Origin: Synergistaceae bacterium
Lineage (GTDB): Bacteria; Synergistota; Synergistia; Synergistales; Aminobacteriaceae
Assembly: GCA_018436595.1 (NCBI GenBank)
Contig: JAHDLC010000022.1
Span: 1 to 64,000 of the forward strand
Direction of reading: 5' to 3'
DNA length: 64,000 bases
The number at the start of each line of letters is the position of its first letter. The first letter of the stretch is position 1. A program made the position numbers and the translations under genes. Below, piece after piece: positions 56,392 to 64,000 of this stretch. The notes under the pieces are model-generated. The model was not told the DNA's origin. It did not search any database and saw nothing but the letters and a program-made list of their open reading frames with translations.

Positions 56392-57579
56392 GTGAAGACC
56401 GCACGAACAGCCTGTTTTCTCCTTGCGATCGCCCTGTTTCTTGCTTCCGCGGGTCCCCTGTCCGCCGCTTCGGGCCTCGACAGCAGGATAGCCCAGGAAG
56501 AGGCCCGGATGAGGGTTCTGGAAAAGCAGATTTCCGAACACCAGAAGCGGGCCAGGCAGATGGGGGAGAAAGAAAAGGGAGTGCTCACCCAGCTCAATTC
56601 CCTGGACCAGAAGAAGAAGGTGACCGAACAAAGAATACGGGTGCTGGAGCTGAAGCTTGAAAAAGTGAAAAACACCATCGCGGGGCTCAGGGCGGAAGTC
56701 CGCCTGACCGAGCAGGAGCTTGGGGAGATGATGTACGTCTTTGAAAACCGTCTCGTGGACATCTACAAGTACGGCGGCGTGGCGGAGTTCAACCTCCTTC
56801 TTTCCTCCACCACCGCCCACGAGGCCATGGAGACCTCCTACCTGCTGAACCGCATCGCCCTCCAGGACCAGGCCATGATCAGCGAAATGCTCCAGAAAAA
56901 GGACCGTCTCATCAAGGCCGCCGCCCAGATGGAGCAGCAGGAAAAAGAACTTTCTGAGAACACGTCCCGCCTCAACGGCGAACGAAAGACATTCCGGAAC
57001 GAGATCAACAAGAGCAATGTCTTTCTGGGGAAGGTTCGACAGGAGCGGTCACTGCACGAACAGGCCGTGAAGGAGCTTCTCCAGTCCCAGAAGGAAATCC
57101 AGCAGACCGTGATGGCCCTCATGCGGAAAAAGCGGGATGAGGAGTCTAGGAACAAAGGACGGTCCGCCCAGTATACCTATCTTCCTTCGGGGGGGCAGCT
57201 TTCCTGGCCCGTCCAGGGACAGATCACGAGCACCTTCGGCCAGAGGGTGCATCCTGTCTTCAAGACGAAGATGATGCACACCGGCATGGACATTCGTGCG
57301 CCCAGGGGAACGCCCGTACGGGCCGCCGGGCCCGGCGAGGTTCTCTTTGCCGGATGGCTGAGAGGGTACGGACAGGTGATCATCATCGACCACGGGAACA
57401 ATCTGTCCTCCGTCTACGCCCACCTTTCGAGCATGTCGGTACGGGAAGGCTCGGCGGTCAAGAAAGGACAGACAATAGGGGCAGTGGGCAGCACGGGAAC
57501 GGCCACAGGGGCACACCTTCATTTCGAGGTGCGTGTCGGCGGCGATGCCAGGGATCCCATGCGGTATTTGAGAAAATAG
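56392..57579 (+). CDS. EnvC-like coiled-coil M23 protein with intact active site
   Basis: Predicted partner of FtsEX at the septum. GTG start; 395 aa with a signal peptide (about 1-24), a long coiled coil (about 25-255) and a C-terminal LytM domain (about 268-395). Unlike E. coli EnvC, whose LytM domain is degenerate and only activates amidases, the zinc ligands are present: HTGMD (H296) and HLHFE (H375, H377). It could therefore be a hydrolase itself, as for the FtsEX-linked peptidases of some Gram-positives. Confidence 0.9.
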   Translation: MKTARTACFLLAIALFLASAGPLSAASGLDSRIAQEEARMRVLEKQISEHQKRARQMGEKEKGVLTQLNSLDQKKKVTEQRIRVLELKLEKVKNTIAGLRAEVRLTEQELGEMMYVFENRLVDIYKYGGVAEFNLLLSSTTAHEAMETSYLLNRIALQDQAMISEMLQKKDRLIKAAAQMEQQEKELSENTSRLNGERKTFRNEINKSNVFLGKVRQERSLHEQAVKELLQSQKEIQQTVMALMRKKRDEESRNKGRSAQYTYLPSGGQLSWPVQGQITSTFGQRVHPVFKTKMMHTGMDIRAPRGTPVRAAGPGEVLFAGWLRGYGQVIIIDHGNNLSSVYAHLSSMSVREGSAVKKGQTIGAVGSTGTATGAHLHFEVRVGGDARDPMRYLRK

Positions 57580-57594
57580 AAAAGGAGAAGGACA

Positions 57595-58839
57595 ATGTCC
57601 GAACAGAAAACACACTTTCGAAAAAGAGTTCGGGACTGGCTCGGAGGCATCGTTCTCGGAGCGGCGGCAGCGGGTCTCATCGTATCGGCAACCGCCGCCG
57701 ATCTCGGCGATTTCGAGCGGATTGCCCCCTTCAATCCCCAGGCCATGTGGCTCATGAAACAGGCCCGGGCGATCATCGAAACATACCAGGTGGATTCCGC
57801 CGAGAAGCCCGCCGAGGAAGACAAGCTGCTCTATGGGGCCATCAGGGGGATGGTGGAGGCCTGGGGCGATCCCTACACCCGTTTCGTGGACCCGGGCCAG
57901 CTCAAGGAAGAAGAGATCGAGATGGAAGGGGAGTACGGGGGGCTCGGGATTTACATCGGCCAGCGGGACGGTAAAACCCTGGTCATCAGCCCCATCGAGG
58001 ACACTCCTGCCGACCGCGTGGGACTCAAGCCCCAGGACCAGATCGTGAAGATAGAGGACGAGATCATCCTCGGCTGGGATTCCCAGCAGGTGGTGAAGCG
58101 CCTTCGAGGCAAGCCGGGCACCTCGGTTACCATCTGGGTCCGGAGGGAAGGCGAGGAGGAGCTCCTGAAATTCGAGATTGTCCGTGAGAACATCAAGCTC
58201 ATCTCCGTACGTTCCGAGATGATGGACAAGAACCTCGGGTACGTGAAGATCAGCCAGTTCAAGCAGAAGACCGCCCATGAGGTGCGGAGCGCCTTTTCCG
58301 CCCTGATGAAGGAGGGGGCGAAGGGGTTTGTGCTCGACCTGCGGAACAACGGCGGCGGGCTCCTCAACGGGGCGGTGGAGATCTGCGACATGTTCCTGAA
58401 CGGCGGCCTGGTGGTTGGAATGAAAGGCCGTGTGGACAGGGCCAACGATGAAATCTACGCCAACCCGGGAACCCTTACGAGCCTGCCCATGGTGGTGCTT
58501 ATCAACGAGGGAAGCGCCTCGGCCTCCGAGATCGTGGCGGGCGCCCTTTCCGACCGCGGCCGGGCGGTCTCGGTGGGAAAGAAGACCTTCGGGAAGGGAT
58601 CGGTGCAGACCCTGTTCAACCTTACCGACGGGTCCGGGCTCTACGTGACCATCGCCCGGTATCACACACCTTCGGGCAAGGTGATCGACCACGTCGGACT
58701 TGAGCCGGACGTCAAGGTCGACGGCGAGGTCACCAAGGAAAAGGACAAGGACGAGCAGCTCAAGCGTGCCCTGGAAGAACTCAGGAATATCATCTCCGGC
58801 AAGAGCGCTCCTGCCGCGAAGCTGCCCGAGGCATCCTGA
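57595..58839 (+). CDS. ctpA: Carboxyl-terminal processing protease CtpA
   Basis: Exported serine/lysine protease of the S41 family. The 414 aa have an N-terminal hydrophobic anchor, an S41 N-terminal region (LLYGAIRGMVEAWGDPYTRF), a PDZ domain (about 115-195, GGLGIYIGQRDGKTLVISPI) and the catalytic block GSASASEI (nucleophile Ser) with the base lysine in GKKTFGKGSVQ. Good ribosome site (AAAGGAGAAGG). In operon with the FtsEX/EnvC-like genes, consistent with control of wall hydrolases. Confidence 0.94.
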   Translation: MSEQKTHFRKRVRDWLGGIVLGAAAAGLIVSATAADLGDFERIAPFNPQAMWLMKQARAIIETYQVDSAEKPAEEDKLLYGAIRGMVEAWGDPYTRFVDPGQLKEEEIEMEGEYGGLGIYIGQRDGKTLVISPIEDTPADRVGLKPQDQIVKIEDEIILGWDSQQVVKRLRGKPGTSVTIWVRREGEEELLKFEIVRENIKLISVRSEMMDKNLGYVKISQFKQKTAHEVRSAFSALMKEGAKGFVLDLRNNGGGLLNGAVEICDMFLNGGLVVGMKGRVDRANDEIYANPGTLTSLPMVVLINEGSASASEIVAGALSDRGRAVSVGKKTFGKGSVQTLFNLTDGSGLYVTIARYHTPSGKVIDHVGLEPDVKVDGEVTKEKDKDEQLKRALEELRNIISGKSAPAAKLPEAS

Positions 58840-58857
58840 AGGACGGACGGCTGAGCT

Positions 58858-59883
58858 TTGAAACACGGAAATGACCTTCGGGGTCTCGCCGTTGGATTGT
58901 GCCTTCTCGCCGCCGGGGCCTGCGTGATCCTTTTCGGTTCCGGCGGGGGGAAAACCCTGCCGGAACCCCTTCGGGAAGAAACGGCCGGACCGGGTGCGGT
59001 CCGGGCTGAAAACGGAGAGCACCCGGGGCGGGAAAATCCGGGCGGCGAAAATGAAGACTCCGTTGCCGTTCTTCCTTCCGGTGAAAAAACGGAGGAGGCC
59101 CCCCGGAAGCCCGGGCCCGGACCCTACGTTGCCATCGTCATCGACGACTTCGGATTCTCGAAGGCCATCACCGACGGCTACGGGGAGCTGACTCTCCCGT
59201 TGACATGGTCCATCATCCCCTTCCAGTCCCACTCCCTTTACGCTGCCGGGCAGGCGGAAAAGGCAGGGATTCCCTACATGATCCACATGCCCATGGGCGC
59301 CGGCGGGGATAAAAAATGGGATGAAAAGACGGGGGTCATCGACTCCGGCATGTCCGCAGAAACGGTTACCCTGCTTCTCCGAAAGGCCCTGGCCTTTCTT
59401 CCGGGCGCCCTCGGCATGAACAATCACAGGGGATCCAGGGCGACACGGGACGAACACCTCATGGAAACCGTCATGACGGAACTGGCCTCCACTTCCCTTT
59501 TCTTTCTCGACAGCAGGACATCCTCCGCCTCGGTGGCGTATAATACAGCCCGGACCAAGGGCATTCCCGCCGCATTCTGCTCCGTCTTCCTCGACCATGA
59601 ACCGTCGGAGGAATTCATGGAGAAACAGTTCCAGCGGGGACTGGACCTTGCCGCGAAGAGAGGATGGGTGGTTATGATCGCCCATACCCGGCAGGGAACG
59701 CTGGACTTTCTGAAGAAAAAAAGCGACTCCCCTCCGGAAAAAGTGACCTTCGTCACCATGCCGGAACTTATGCATATTCTGTGGGACCGGAGCGACATGT
59801 CATCCAGGCAGAGTGTTTCCGGGAGAAACGTATTCAAAGCAGGCCGCCGGTTCAGGGCGGCCAATGAGGGGGATTTTTCGTGA
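58858..59883 (+). CDS. YibQ-type divergent polysaccharide deacetylase-like protein
   Basis: A 341-aa exported protein with an N-terminal helix (about 10-30), a low-complexity linker (about 35-80) and a domain with VAIVIDDFGFSKAITDGY, LPLTWSIIPFQSHS, MIHMPMGAG, GMNNHRGSRATRDEHLM, FFLDSRTSS and VVMIAHTRQGTLDFL. These are the marks of the divergent deacetylase family (PF04748) often found beside envC and ctpA. TTG start, a little uncertain. It probably acts on a wall or envelope glycan. Confidence 0.85.
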   Translation: MKHGNDLRGLAVGLCLLAAGACVILFGSGGGKTLPEPLREETAGPGAVRAENGEHPGRENPGGENEDSVAVLPSGEKTEEAPRKPGPGPYVAIVIDDFGFSKAITDGYGELTLPLTWSIIPFQSHSLYAAGQAEKAGIPYMIHMPMGAGGDKKWDEKTGVIDSGMSAETVTLLLRKALAFLPGALGMNNHRGSRATRDEHLMETVMTELASTSLFFLDSRTSSASVAYNTARTKGIPAAFCSVFLDHEPSEEFMEKQFQRGLDLAAKRGWVVMIAHTRQGTLDFLKKKSDSPPEKVTFVTMPELMHILWDRSDMSSRQSVSGRNVFKAGRRFRAANEGDFS

Positions 59884-61166
59884 AAGGTCGGGTTGAGGTC
59901 ATCATCGGCGCCCAGTGGGGCGATGAGGGAAAGGGAAGGGTCGTTGACGCCCTCGGATCGAGGGTGGACGTCTTTGCCCGGTACCAGGGAGGCGCCAACG
60001 CGGGGCACACTGTGATCGTGGAGGGGAAAAAATATGTCTTCCACCTCCTGCCCTCGGGAATGCTCTACCCCTGCAGGGTATGTGTCATAGGCAACGGGGT
60101 GGTCATCGATCCCGAGCAGCTTCTCAACGAACTGAGGGAACTCCAGGAGCAGGGGAAGGACCGGGCGAGGCTCGTCATCAGCGGCGCCGCCCACGTGGTC
60201 ATGCCATACCATAAAAAGCTCGACACAGCCCAGGAAAACCAGCGGGGCAAGGGGCGGAAGATCGGTACCACGGGAAGAGGCATCGGTCCCGCCTACGTGG
60301 ACAAGTACAGTCGGTGCGGTGTTCGGGTGGAAGACCTGCTTGACGGGGATTCCCTCCGGGATAAGCTTGAGTACAACCTTGACGAGAAAAACCTGTTCCT
60401 CTCCAAGATCTACGGCGAGGAACCTCTTCCCTTCGATGAAGTGTTCGATCAGGCCGTTGAATGGGGCAAGGCCCTCGCCCCCTACGTGGGGGACGCGTCC
60501 CTCATAATCGATGAAGCCATACAGGAGGGCAGGGGCGTCCTCTTCGAAGGAGCCCAGGGAACCCTTCTCGACGTGGACCACGGCACCTACCCCTACGTCA
60601 CGAGCTCGTCGCCCGTGGCCGCCGGAGGATGCGTGGGTCTCGGCGTGGGACCTGCCGCGGTGGATAGGGTGATCGGCGTGGTGAAAGCCTACTGTACCAG
60701 AGTGGGTGAAGGTCCCTTCCCGACGGAAGATGAAGGGGAGAGCGGGAACCGCCTGAGAGAAAAGGGAGCGGAGTACGGAGCCACAACCGGCAGGCCCCGG
60801 CGGTGCGGCTGGCTCGATCTTGTCGCCCTGCGCTATGCCGTGAGGGTGAACGGCATGTCCTCCATCGCCCTCACAAAGCTCGACGTGCTCACGGACTTCG
60901 AGCGGATTCCCGTCTGCACGGGGTACGAGATCGACGGGAAGGCGGAGGAGCATTTCCCCAGCGGAGTTCACCGCCAGTGGAAGGCGAAACCGGTGTACGA
61001 GTACCTGGAAGGATGGAAGGAAGACCTTTCGGGATGTGCGGAATTTGACAGACTTCCTCTCCAGGCAAGGAAGTACGTTGAGTATATCGAGACGGCCTGC
61101 GGCGTTCCCGTCAACCTCATCGGGGTCGGGCCCGGAAGGGACCAGACCATTCTCAGGAATTTCTAG
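59880..61166 (+). CDS. purA: Adenylosuccinate synthetase
   Basis: Converts IMP and aspartate to adenylosuccinate using GTP. GTG start overlapping the previous stop; 428 aa, normal length. Motifs: GAQWGDEGKGRVVDALG (usual GDEGKGK with K to R in the last position), QGGANAGHTV, GTTGRGIGPAY, EGAQGTLLDVDHGTYPYVTSS and TTGRPRRCGWLDL. Confidence 0.96.
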   Translation: MKGRVEVIIGAQWGDEGKGRVVDALGSRVDVFARYQGGANAGHTVIVEGKKYVFHLLPSGMLYPCRVCVIGNGVVIDPEQLLNELRELQEQGKDRARLVISGAAHVVMPYHKKLDTAQENQRGKGRKIGTTGRGIGPAYVDKYSRCGVRVEDLLDGDSLRDKLEYNLDEKNLFLSKIYGEEPLPFDEVFDQAVEWGKALAPYVGDASLIIDEAIQEGRGVLFEGAQGTLLDVDHGTYPYVTSSSPVAAGGCVGLGVGPAAVDRVIGVVKAYCTRVGEGPFPTEDEGESGNRLREKGAEYGATTGRPRRCGWLDLVALRYAVRVNGMSSIALTKLDVLTDFERIPVCTGYEIDGKAEEHFPSGVHRQWKAKPVYEYLEGWKEDLSGCAEFDRLPLQARKYVEYIETACGVPVNLIGVGPGRDQTILRNF

Positions 61167-61191
61167 AAGGGAGAATCTTCCCATTCTTCCC

Positions 61192-61674
61192 GTGGAACTT
61201 GATCTCTGCTCCTCCGCCGACCTTGAGGGAATCTGCTCGGTGGAGGAGCAGTCGTCTGTTTCTCCCTGGCCCCGGGAGGTCATCGGGGCCGACCTTTCCG
61301 GGGACAGCCCCTACCTTTACCTGTGCGCCAGGGCGGGGGACCGTATCCTCGGGTTCGGTACCGTCCTCAGGAAAGGGAAAACTTCCGAGCTTGCGAACCT
61401 TGCGGTGCTTCCGGAATTCCGGAGACGGGGCGTAGGTTCCCAGCTCCTGGCAGGTCTTGCAGAAATCGCCGAATCGCTGGGAAGCCTGCGGATGAACCTC
61501 TACGTGAGAGAATCCAACACAGGGGCGGCAAAGCTCTACCGTCTCTTCGGCTTTTCCGTCCTCGGGCGGCATACAGGCTACTACGCCGATGGAGAAGACG
61601 CCCTGGTCATGGAAGCTTCCCTTCCCCTCCGTCTTCCGGACGACGGCGACGGGGGGTATCCGCCCCCGGGCTGA
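61192..61674 (+). CDS. rimI: GNAT acetyltransferase, RimI-like
   Basis: Predicted N-terminal acetyltransferase for a ribosomal or other protein. The 160-aa product carries ELANLAVLPEFRRRGVGSQLL, the acetyl-CoA motif with R-R-x-G-x-G, and NTGAAKLYRLFGFSVLGRHTGYY in the C-terminal half. GTG at 61192 is the best start in frame, though the likely ribosome site (AAGGGAGA) is 17 bases upstream, farther than usual. RimI versus another GNAT is not certain. Confidence 0.8.
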   Translation: MELDLCSSADLEGICSVEEQSSVSPWPREVIGADLSGDSPYLYLCARAGDRILGFGTVLRKGKTSELANLAVLPEFRRRGVGSQLLAGLAEIAESLGSLRMNLYVRESNTGAAKLYRLFGFSVLGRHTGYYADGEDALVMEASLPLRLPDDGDGGYPPPG

Positions 61675-61686
61675 GCTTCGGGCTGT

Positions 61687-62133
61687 TCACCACGTGGGAT
61701 CGAAGATGCTCGGCTCGTACTCCCTGACCTTCCGCCGGATTTCTTCGAGAGATTTCCGCACCCGCTCTCTTCGAAGCCGCTCCGCCTCGTCCAGGTATTC
61801 CTTCATGTCTCCCGGGTTCCCCTTCCGGGCTTTCACTCCCTGTTTCAGCGAATCGAGATCCCTGCCGCCCGTGCCCGTCCGCTTTCCGGAAGGGACGGTG
61901 CGCCGGGAGAGGGGGGAACCGTCCCTGTCAGGGGAAGCCGGTTCCGGGTATTCTCCGTCGCCGGAACGCACGGGAACATCCGATGAAAGAACCTGCTCTC
62001 CTTCAAAAAGAAGAACAGTCTTCCTGTTCCCTCCCCAGGAAAAATGAGATTCCCTGGAAGGATGGGCCCTGAGAAGCGCCCCCAGCAAAATGAACACCAC
62101 TACTGCTCCCCATGCGGCAGCTTTCTTTCTCAT
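61687..62133 (-). CDS. Small anchored coiled-coil protein of unknown function
   Basis: A 148-aa product with a strong ribosome site (GAAGGAGG just upstream of the ATG), one N-terminal hydrophobic helix (about residues 7-22) and a charged helical C-terminal half (about 95-140, YLDEAERLRRERVRKSLEE). On the minus strand TATAAT at about 62162-62157 could be a -10 element. No family recognised. Convergent with the RimI-like gene, 12 bases between the stops. Confidence 0.7.
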   Translation of the reverse strand: MRKKAAAWGAVVVFILLGALLRAHPSRESHFSWGGNRKTVLLFEGEQVLSSDVPVRSGDGEYPEPASPDRDGSPLSRRTVPSGKRTGTGGRDLDSLKQGVKARKGNPGDMKEYLDEAERLRRERVRKSLEEIRRKVREYEPSIFDPTW

Positions 62134-62221
62134 GTCGTCCTCCTTCTCCCGGGTGTATTATAGAACAAAACCATTCCCGGCATTCTTCCGGCAGGAGCAG
62201 GCCGGAAAGGAGGAAGAGAAC

Positions 62222-63157
62222 ATGAAGAAAGCGGTCTACTTTTTCTGCGACGACCCCTTCGACCCCGTGGCGGGGAATGTCCTGGCCGCAGTGCGGCACT
62301 TCTTTTCTCCGGAAGAGACGTCTCTTCTCATTGACGGGCTTCCCGTTCTTGCCTGCAGCTCTCCTTCGGGAGACCTCTTTTCCTTTGTTCGCACCCTGAA
62401 AGTTGTCAGCCACGACTATTCCCGCTACCTCCCAGTGATGACGGGCCACTTCGCCGACTGCGATCTCGCCGGAATCATCACATGGCACGAGGGTGAAAAC
62501 GCCCCGGACGGCATCCTCACCACCCACACCACCGGGGACGTGGACTCGGGGGCCTTCGGTCCCGCCGACCCGGAGTGCATGAGGAATCTCCTCCTCGCCA
62601 TGGAGCAGGGCAGGGTGGAGGAAGGCATGGAGGACTACAGGGTGGTCACCGAGGCGACCCACTGGTCCGGCATGGTCTACGGGGGAGGAGACCCCGACAG
62701 GATTCTCCGCTATCCCGTTCCCCTGCTGGACATCGAGATCGGAAGCTCCCCCCGATGCTGGTCCGACGATAGGGCGGCCCGGGTGCTGGCCCGGTCCCTT
62801 CTTTCGGTCTTCACGGGAGACGGAAAAGAGGTGCGGAATATCCTCTGCGCTGGGGGCGTCCACTTCGACCCCAACTTCGCCGCAGCCGCCCTGACCTCCT
62901 GGAACGGCAGCGCCTTCGGCGTCTCCCACATCCTCGCCAACCAGTGGCTCGTGGGGGGGCGCTACGAGGAGGAAACGGGGCCGGACAAGCTGGACCGGTG
63001 CGTGGCATCCATCAGGGGGGGCATCAGCGCCATCGCTTTCCACGACAACCTCAAAGGCCCGTACAAGGACCGCTTCCGCGCCCTGGGGGAACGGCTCGGC
63101 ATTCCCGTGGTCAAACACCAGGCCCTTCGTTCGCCCGAAAAGATCCCGTGGCGCTGA
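62222..63157 (+). CDS. D-aminoacyl-tRNA deacylase-like protein (DTD2/GEK1 family)
   Basis: AAGGAGG precedes the ATG at 62222; 311 aa. Segments correspond in order to archaeal DTD2: GILTTHTTGD (archaeal TTHVTGN), VTEATHWSGMV (ATHHGP), DIEIGSSPRCW (IEIGSSEEEW), CAGGVHFDPNF (GGGHYAPK), and a C-terminal KGPYKDRFRALGERLGI. The motif histidines are partly kept, partly altered (ATHHGP to ATHWSG; HYAP to HFDP). DTD2 frees tRNA from D-amino acids; whether this relative still does is unknown. The family is described mainly from archaea and plants. Confidence 0.78.
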   Translation: MKKAVYFFCDDPFDPVAGNVLAAVRHFFSPEETSLLIDGLPVLACSSPSGDLFSFVRTLKVVSHDYSRYLPVMTGHFADCDLAGIITWHEGENAPDGILTTHTTGDVDSGAFGPADPECMRNLLLAMEQGRVEEGMEDYRVVTEATHWSGMVYGGGDPDRILRYPVPLLDIEIGSSPRCWSDDRAARVLARSLLSVFTGDGKEVRNILCAGGVHFDPNFAAAALTSWNGSAFGVSHILANQWLVGGRYEEETGPDKLDRCVASIRGGISAIAFHDNLKGPYKDRFRALGERLGIPVVKHQALRSPEKIPWR

Positions 63158-63293
63158 AGCGGCGGAAGAATCCGGCAGAGCCCTTCAGGAAACCGGAGGG
63201 ATAAAACGCCTTTCCTCCCGGCGGAATCAGGCAGGGGATCCCTTCCCCTGTGACTCTCCCCGCTGCCGGAGGATTGAGGAGCCGGAGAGACCA

Positions 63294-63323
63294 TTGACGG
63301 GAAGATTTCTGACGTGCTATCAT
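63294..63323 (+). promoter_or_regulatory. Candidate ars operon promoter
   Basis: TTGACG at 63294-63299 and TATCAT at 63318-63323 with an 18-base spacer, about 40 bases before the arsR start. Confidence 0.65.
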
Positions 63324-63341
63324 TTCGTTAAATGCAGAAAT
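63322..63341 (+). promoter_or_regulatory. Possible ArsR operator
   Basis: ATTTC (63322-63326) and GAAAT (63337-63341) form an inverted repeat at the downstream edge of the -10 element, where an ArsR-type repressor would block initiation. Confidence 0.4.
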
Positions 63342-63363
63342 AACAAAAGGTAGGCGAGGCACT

Positions 63364-63732
63364 GTGGAATCAATTCTCTCCATCTCAAAGGCACTTGGTG
63401 AAAAGAACAGGCTCCGGGTCTTCCTGGCGCTTATGGATACGGAAGAACTGTGCGTCTGCGACGTGGGGGACTTCCTCGGACTTGCGCCCGCCACGGTTTC
63501 CCGCCACATGAGCATCCTCCACCAGGCAGGGCTCATCGAATCGGAAAAAAGGGGGCGGTGGGTTTACTACCGCATGGGAACAGCCGTCGATCCCCGGCTG
63601 CTCGGGTGGATACGGAGCTCCGTGGGGAATGACGGCTTTCCGGCGCAGGACAGGGAGAAAATCAGGGAAATCGTCAGGCTGCACAGGGAGAGCTGCCTCT
63701 GTGACTCAGGGGGGAGGAAAACGACCGTATGA
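63364..63732 (+). CDS. arsR: ArsR-family arsenic-responsive repressor
   Basis: A 122-aa winged-helix metalloregulator. ELCVCDVGDFLGLAPATVSRH contains the ELCVCD arsenite-sensing cysteine pair on the first recognition-domain helix, and the wing region reads KRGRWVYYRM. GTG start. It overlaps arsC (ATGA) and probably represses its own operon until arsenite or antimonite binds. Confidence 0.92.
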   Translation: MESILSISKALGEKNRLRVFLALMDTEELCVCDVGDFLGLAPATVSRHMSILHQAGLIESEKRGRWVYYRMGTAVDPRLLGWIRSSVGNDGFPAQDREKIREIVRLHRESCLCDSGGRKTTV

Positions 63733-64000
63733 AGAACAAGCTGAAGGTTCTGTTTCTCTGTACCGGAAACTCGTGCCGCAGCCAGATGGCGGAAGGATGG
63801 ATCCGGCATCTTCACGGAGACGTCGTAGAGGCATGGTCAGCGGGGATTGAAAACCATGGCCTGAACCCCAATGCCGTAGCGGTGATGAAAGAAGCCGGAG
63901 TGGACATCTCCGGGCACAGGTCGAAAAACGTTGCCGAACTGCTTGACGTTCCTTTCGACTTCGTCATCACCGTATGCGGCGACGCCGATGAACGGTGCCC
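63729..64000 (+). CDS. arsC: Arsenate reductase ArsC, thioredoxin-coupled type (partial)
   Basis: The first 90 codons are inside the window; the gene runs off the right edge. The N-terminus carries VLFLCTGNSCRSQMAEGW, the low-molecular-weight phosphatase-type P-loop (CX5R) of the Gram-positive-style arsenate reductases, followed by HGLNPNAVAVMKEAGVDISGH and DFVITVCGDADERCP. It reduces arsenate to arsenite for export. Confidence 0.92.
   Translation, partial: MKNKLKVLFLCTGNSCRSQMAEGWIRHLHGDVVEAWSAGIENHGLNPNAVAVMKEAGVDISGHRSKNVAELLDVPFDFVITVCGDADERC

Noticed and set aside
62003-63118. 371-codon minus-strand frame opposite the DTD2-like gene
   Set aside because: The + frame has a strong ribosome site and ordered DTD2-type motifs; the minus frame shows only low-complexity sequence.

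Overview
The window looks like chromosome of a diderm, LPS-making bacterium of the Synergistetes (Synergistota) type. This is inferred from gene content: a complete Raetz-pathway block that uses LpxI, an SLH-domain outer-membrane protein together with a CsaB pyruvyl transferase, RNase J, and DUF5693 and DUF4321 proteins, all in GC-rich DNA with very tight gene packing (many ATGA or GTGA stop/start overlaps). I found no rRNA, tRNA, CRISPR array, prophage or insertion sequence.

Region 1 (59-15085) is an envelope and lipid A supercluster on the + strand: bamA, an unrecognised secreted protein, lpxD, lpxC, fabZ, lpxA, kdsC, an LptF/LptG permease, lpxI, lpxB, an LpxB-like paralogue, msbA, and a two-domain LpxK fused to a second LpxB-like GT-B module. 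A block of dispersed inverted repeats (about 15112-15497) closes it.

Region 2 (15547-29083) makes and attaches inner core: kdsA, kdsD, waaA, a deoxyhypusine-synthase-like (DHS-like) protein, kdsB, an ELM1-type GT-B protein, a second DHS-like protein, hldE, two GT4 glycosyltransferases, an O-antigen ligase/polymerase-like membrane protein and a GT9 heptosyltransferase-like protein. From about 21950 to 29090 the DNA is visibly more AT-rich than its surroundings, as expected for a variable core/O-antigen segment. The two DHS-like proteins share two sequence blocks with each other and are the best candidates here for an undescribed step.

Region 3 (29084-35694) has an SLH porin with a long leader, a secreted coiled-coil protein, pfkA, a DUF4392 (D-glutamate cyclase-like) gene, a convergent ECF S-component gene, a second and larger repeat array (about 34230-35067) and a small membrane-anchored protein.

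Region 4 (35867-46450) carries rho, a LysM/M23 endopeptidase, pyrG, three unrecognised exported proteins, lptC, lptD, and greA on the opposite strand. Region 5 (46603-61674) carries RNase J, uppP, a DUF4321 protein, maf, a DUF5693 membrane protein, csaB, a split transketolase, ftsE-ftsX with an EnvC-like activator/peptidase, ctpA, a YibQ-type deacetylase-like protein, purA and a RimI-like acetyltransferase. Region 6 (61687-64000) has a small anchored protein on the minus strand, a bacterial relative of the archaeal/plant D-aminoacyl-tRNA deacylase DTD2, and the start of an arsR-arsC operon that runs off the window.

Together the genes describe outer-membrane construction: lipid A (lpx), KDO and heptose supply (kds, hldE), core assembly (waaA, GT genes), flipping and export (msbA, LptF/G, LptC, LptD), OMP insertion (BamA), tethering of the outer membrane to the wall (SLH protein, CsaB), and septal wall remodelling (FtsEX/EnvC-like, CtpA, LysM-M23). 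Functional calls rest on motifs read by eye; no database search was run.
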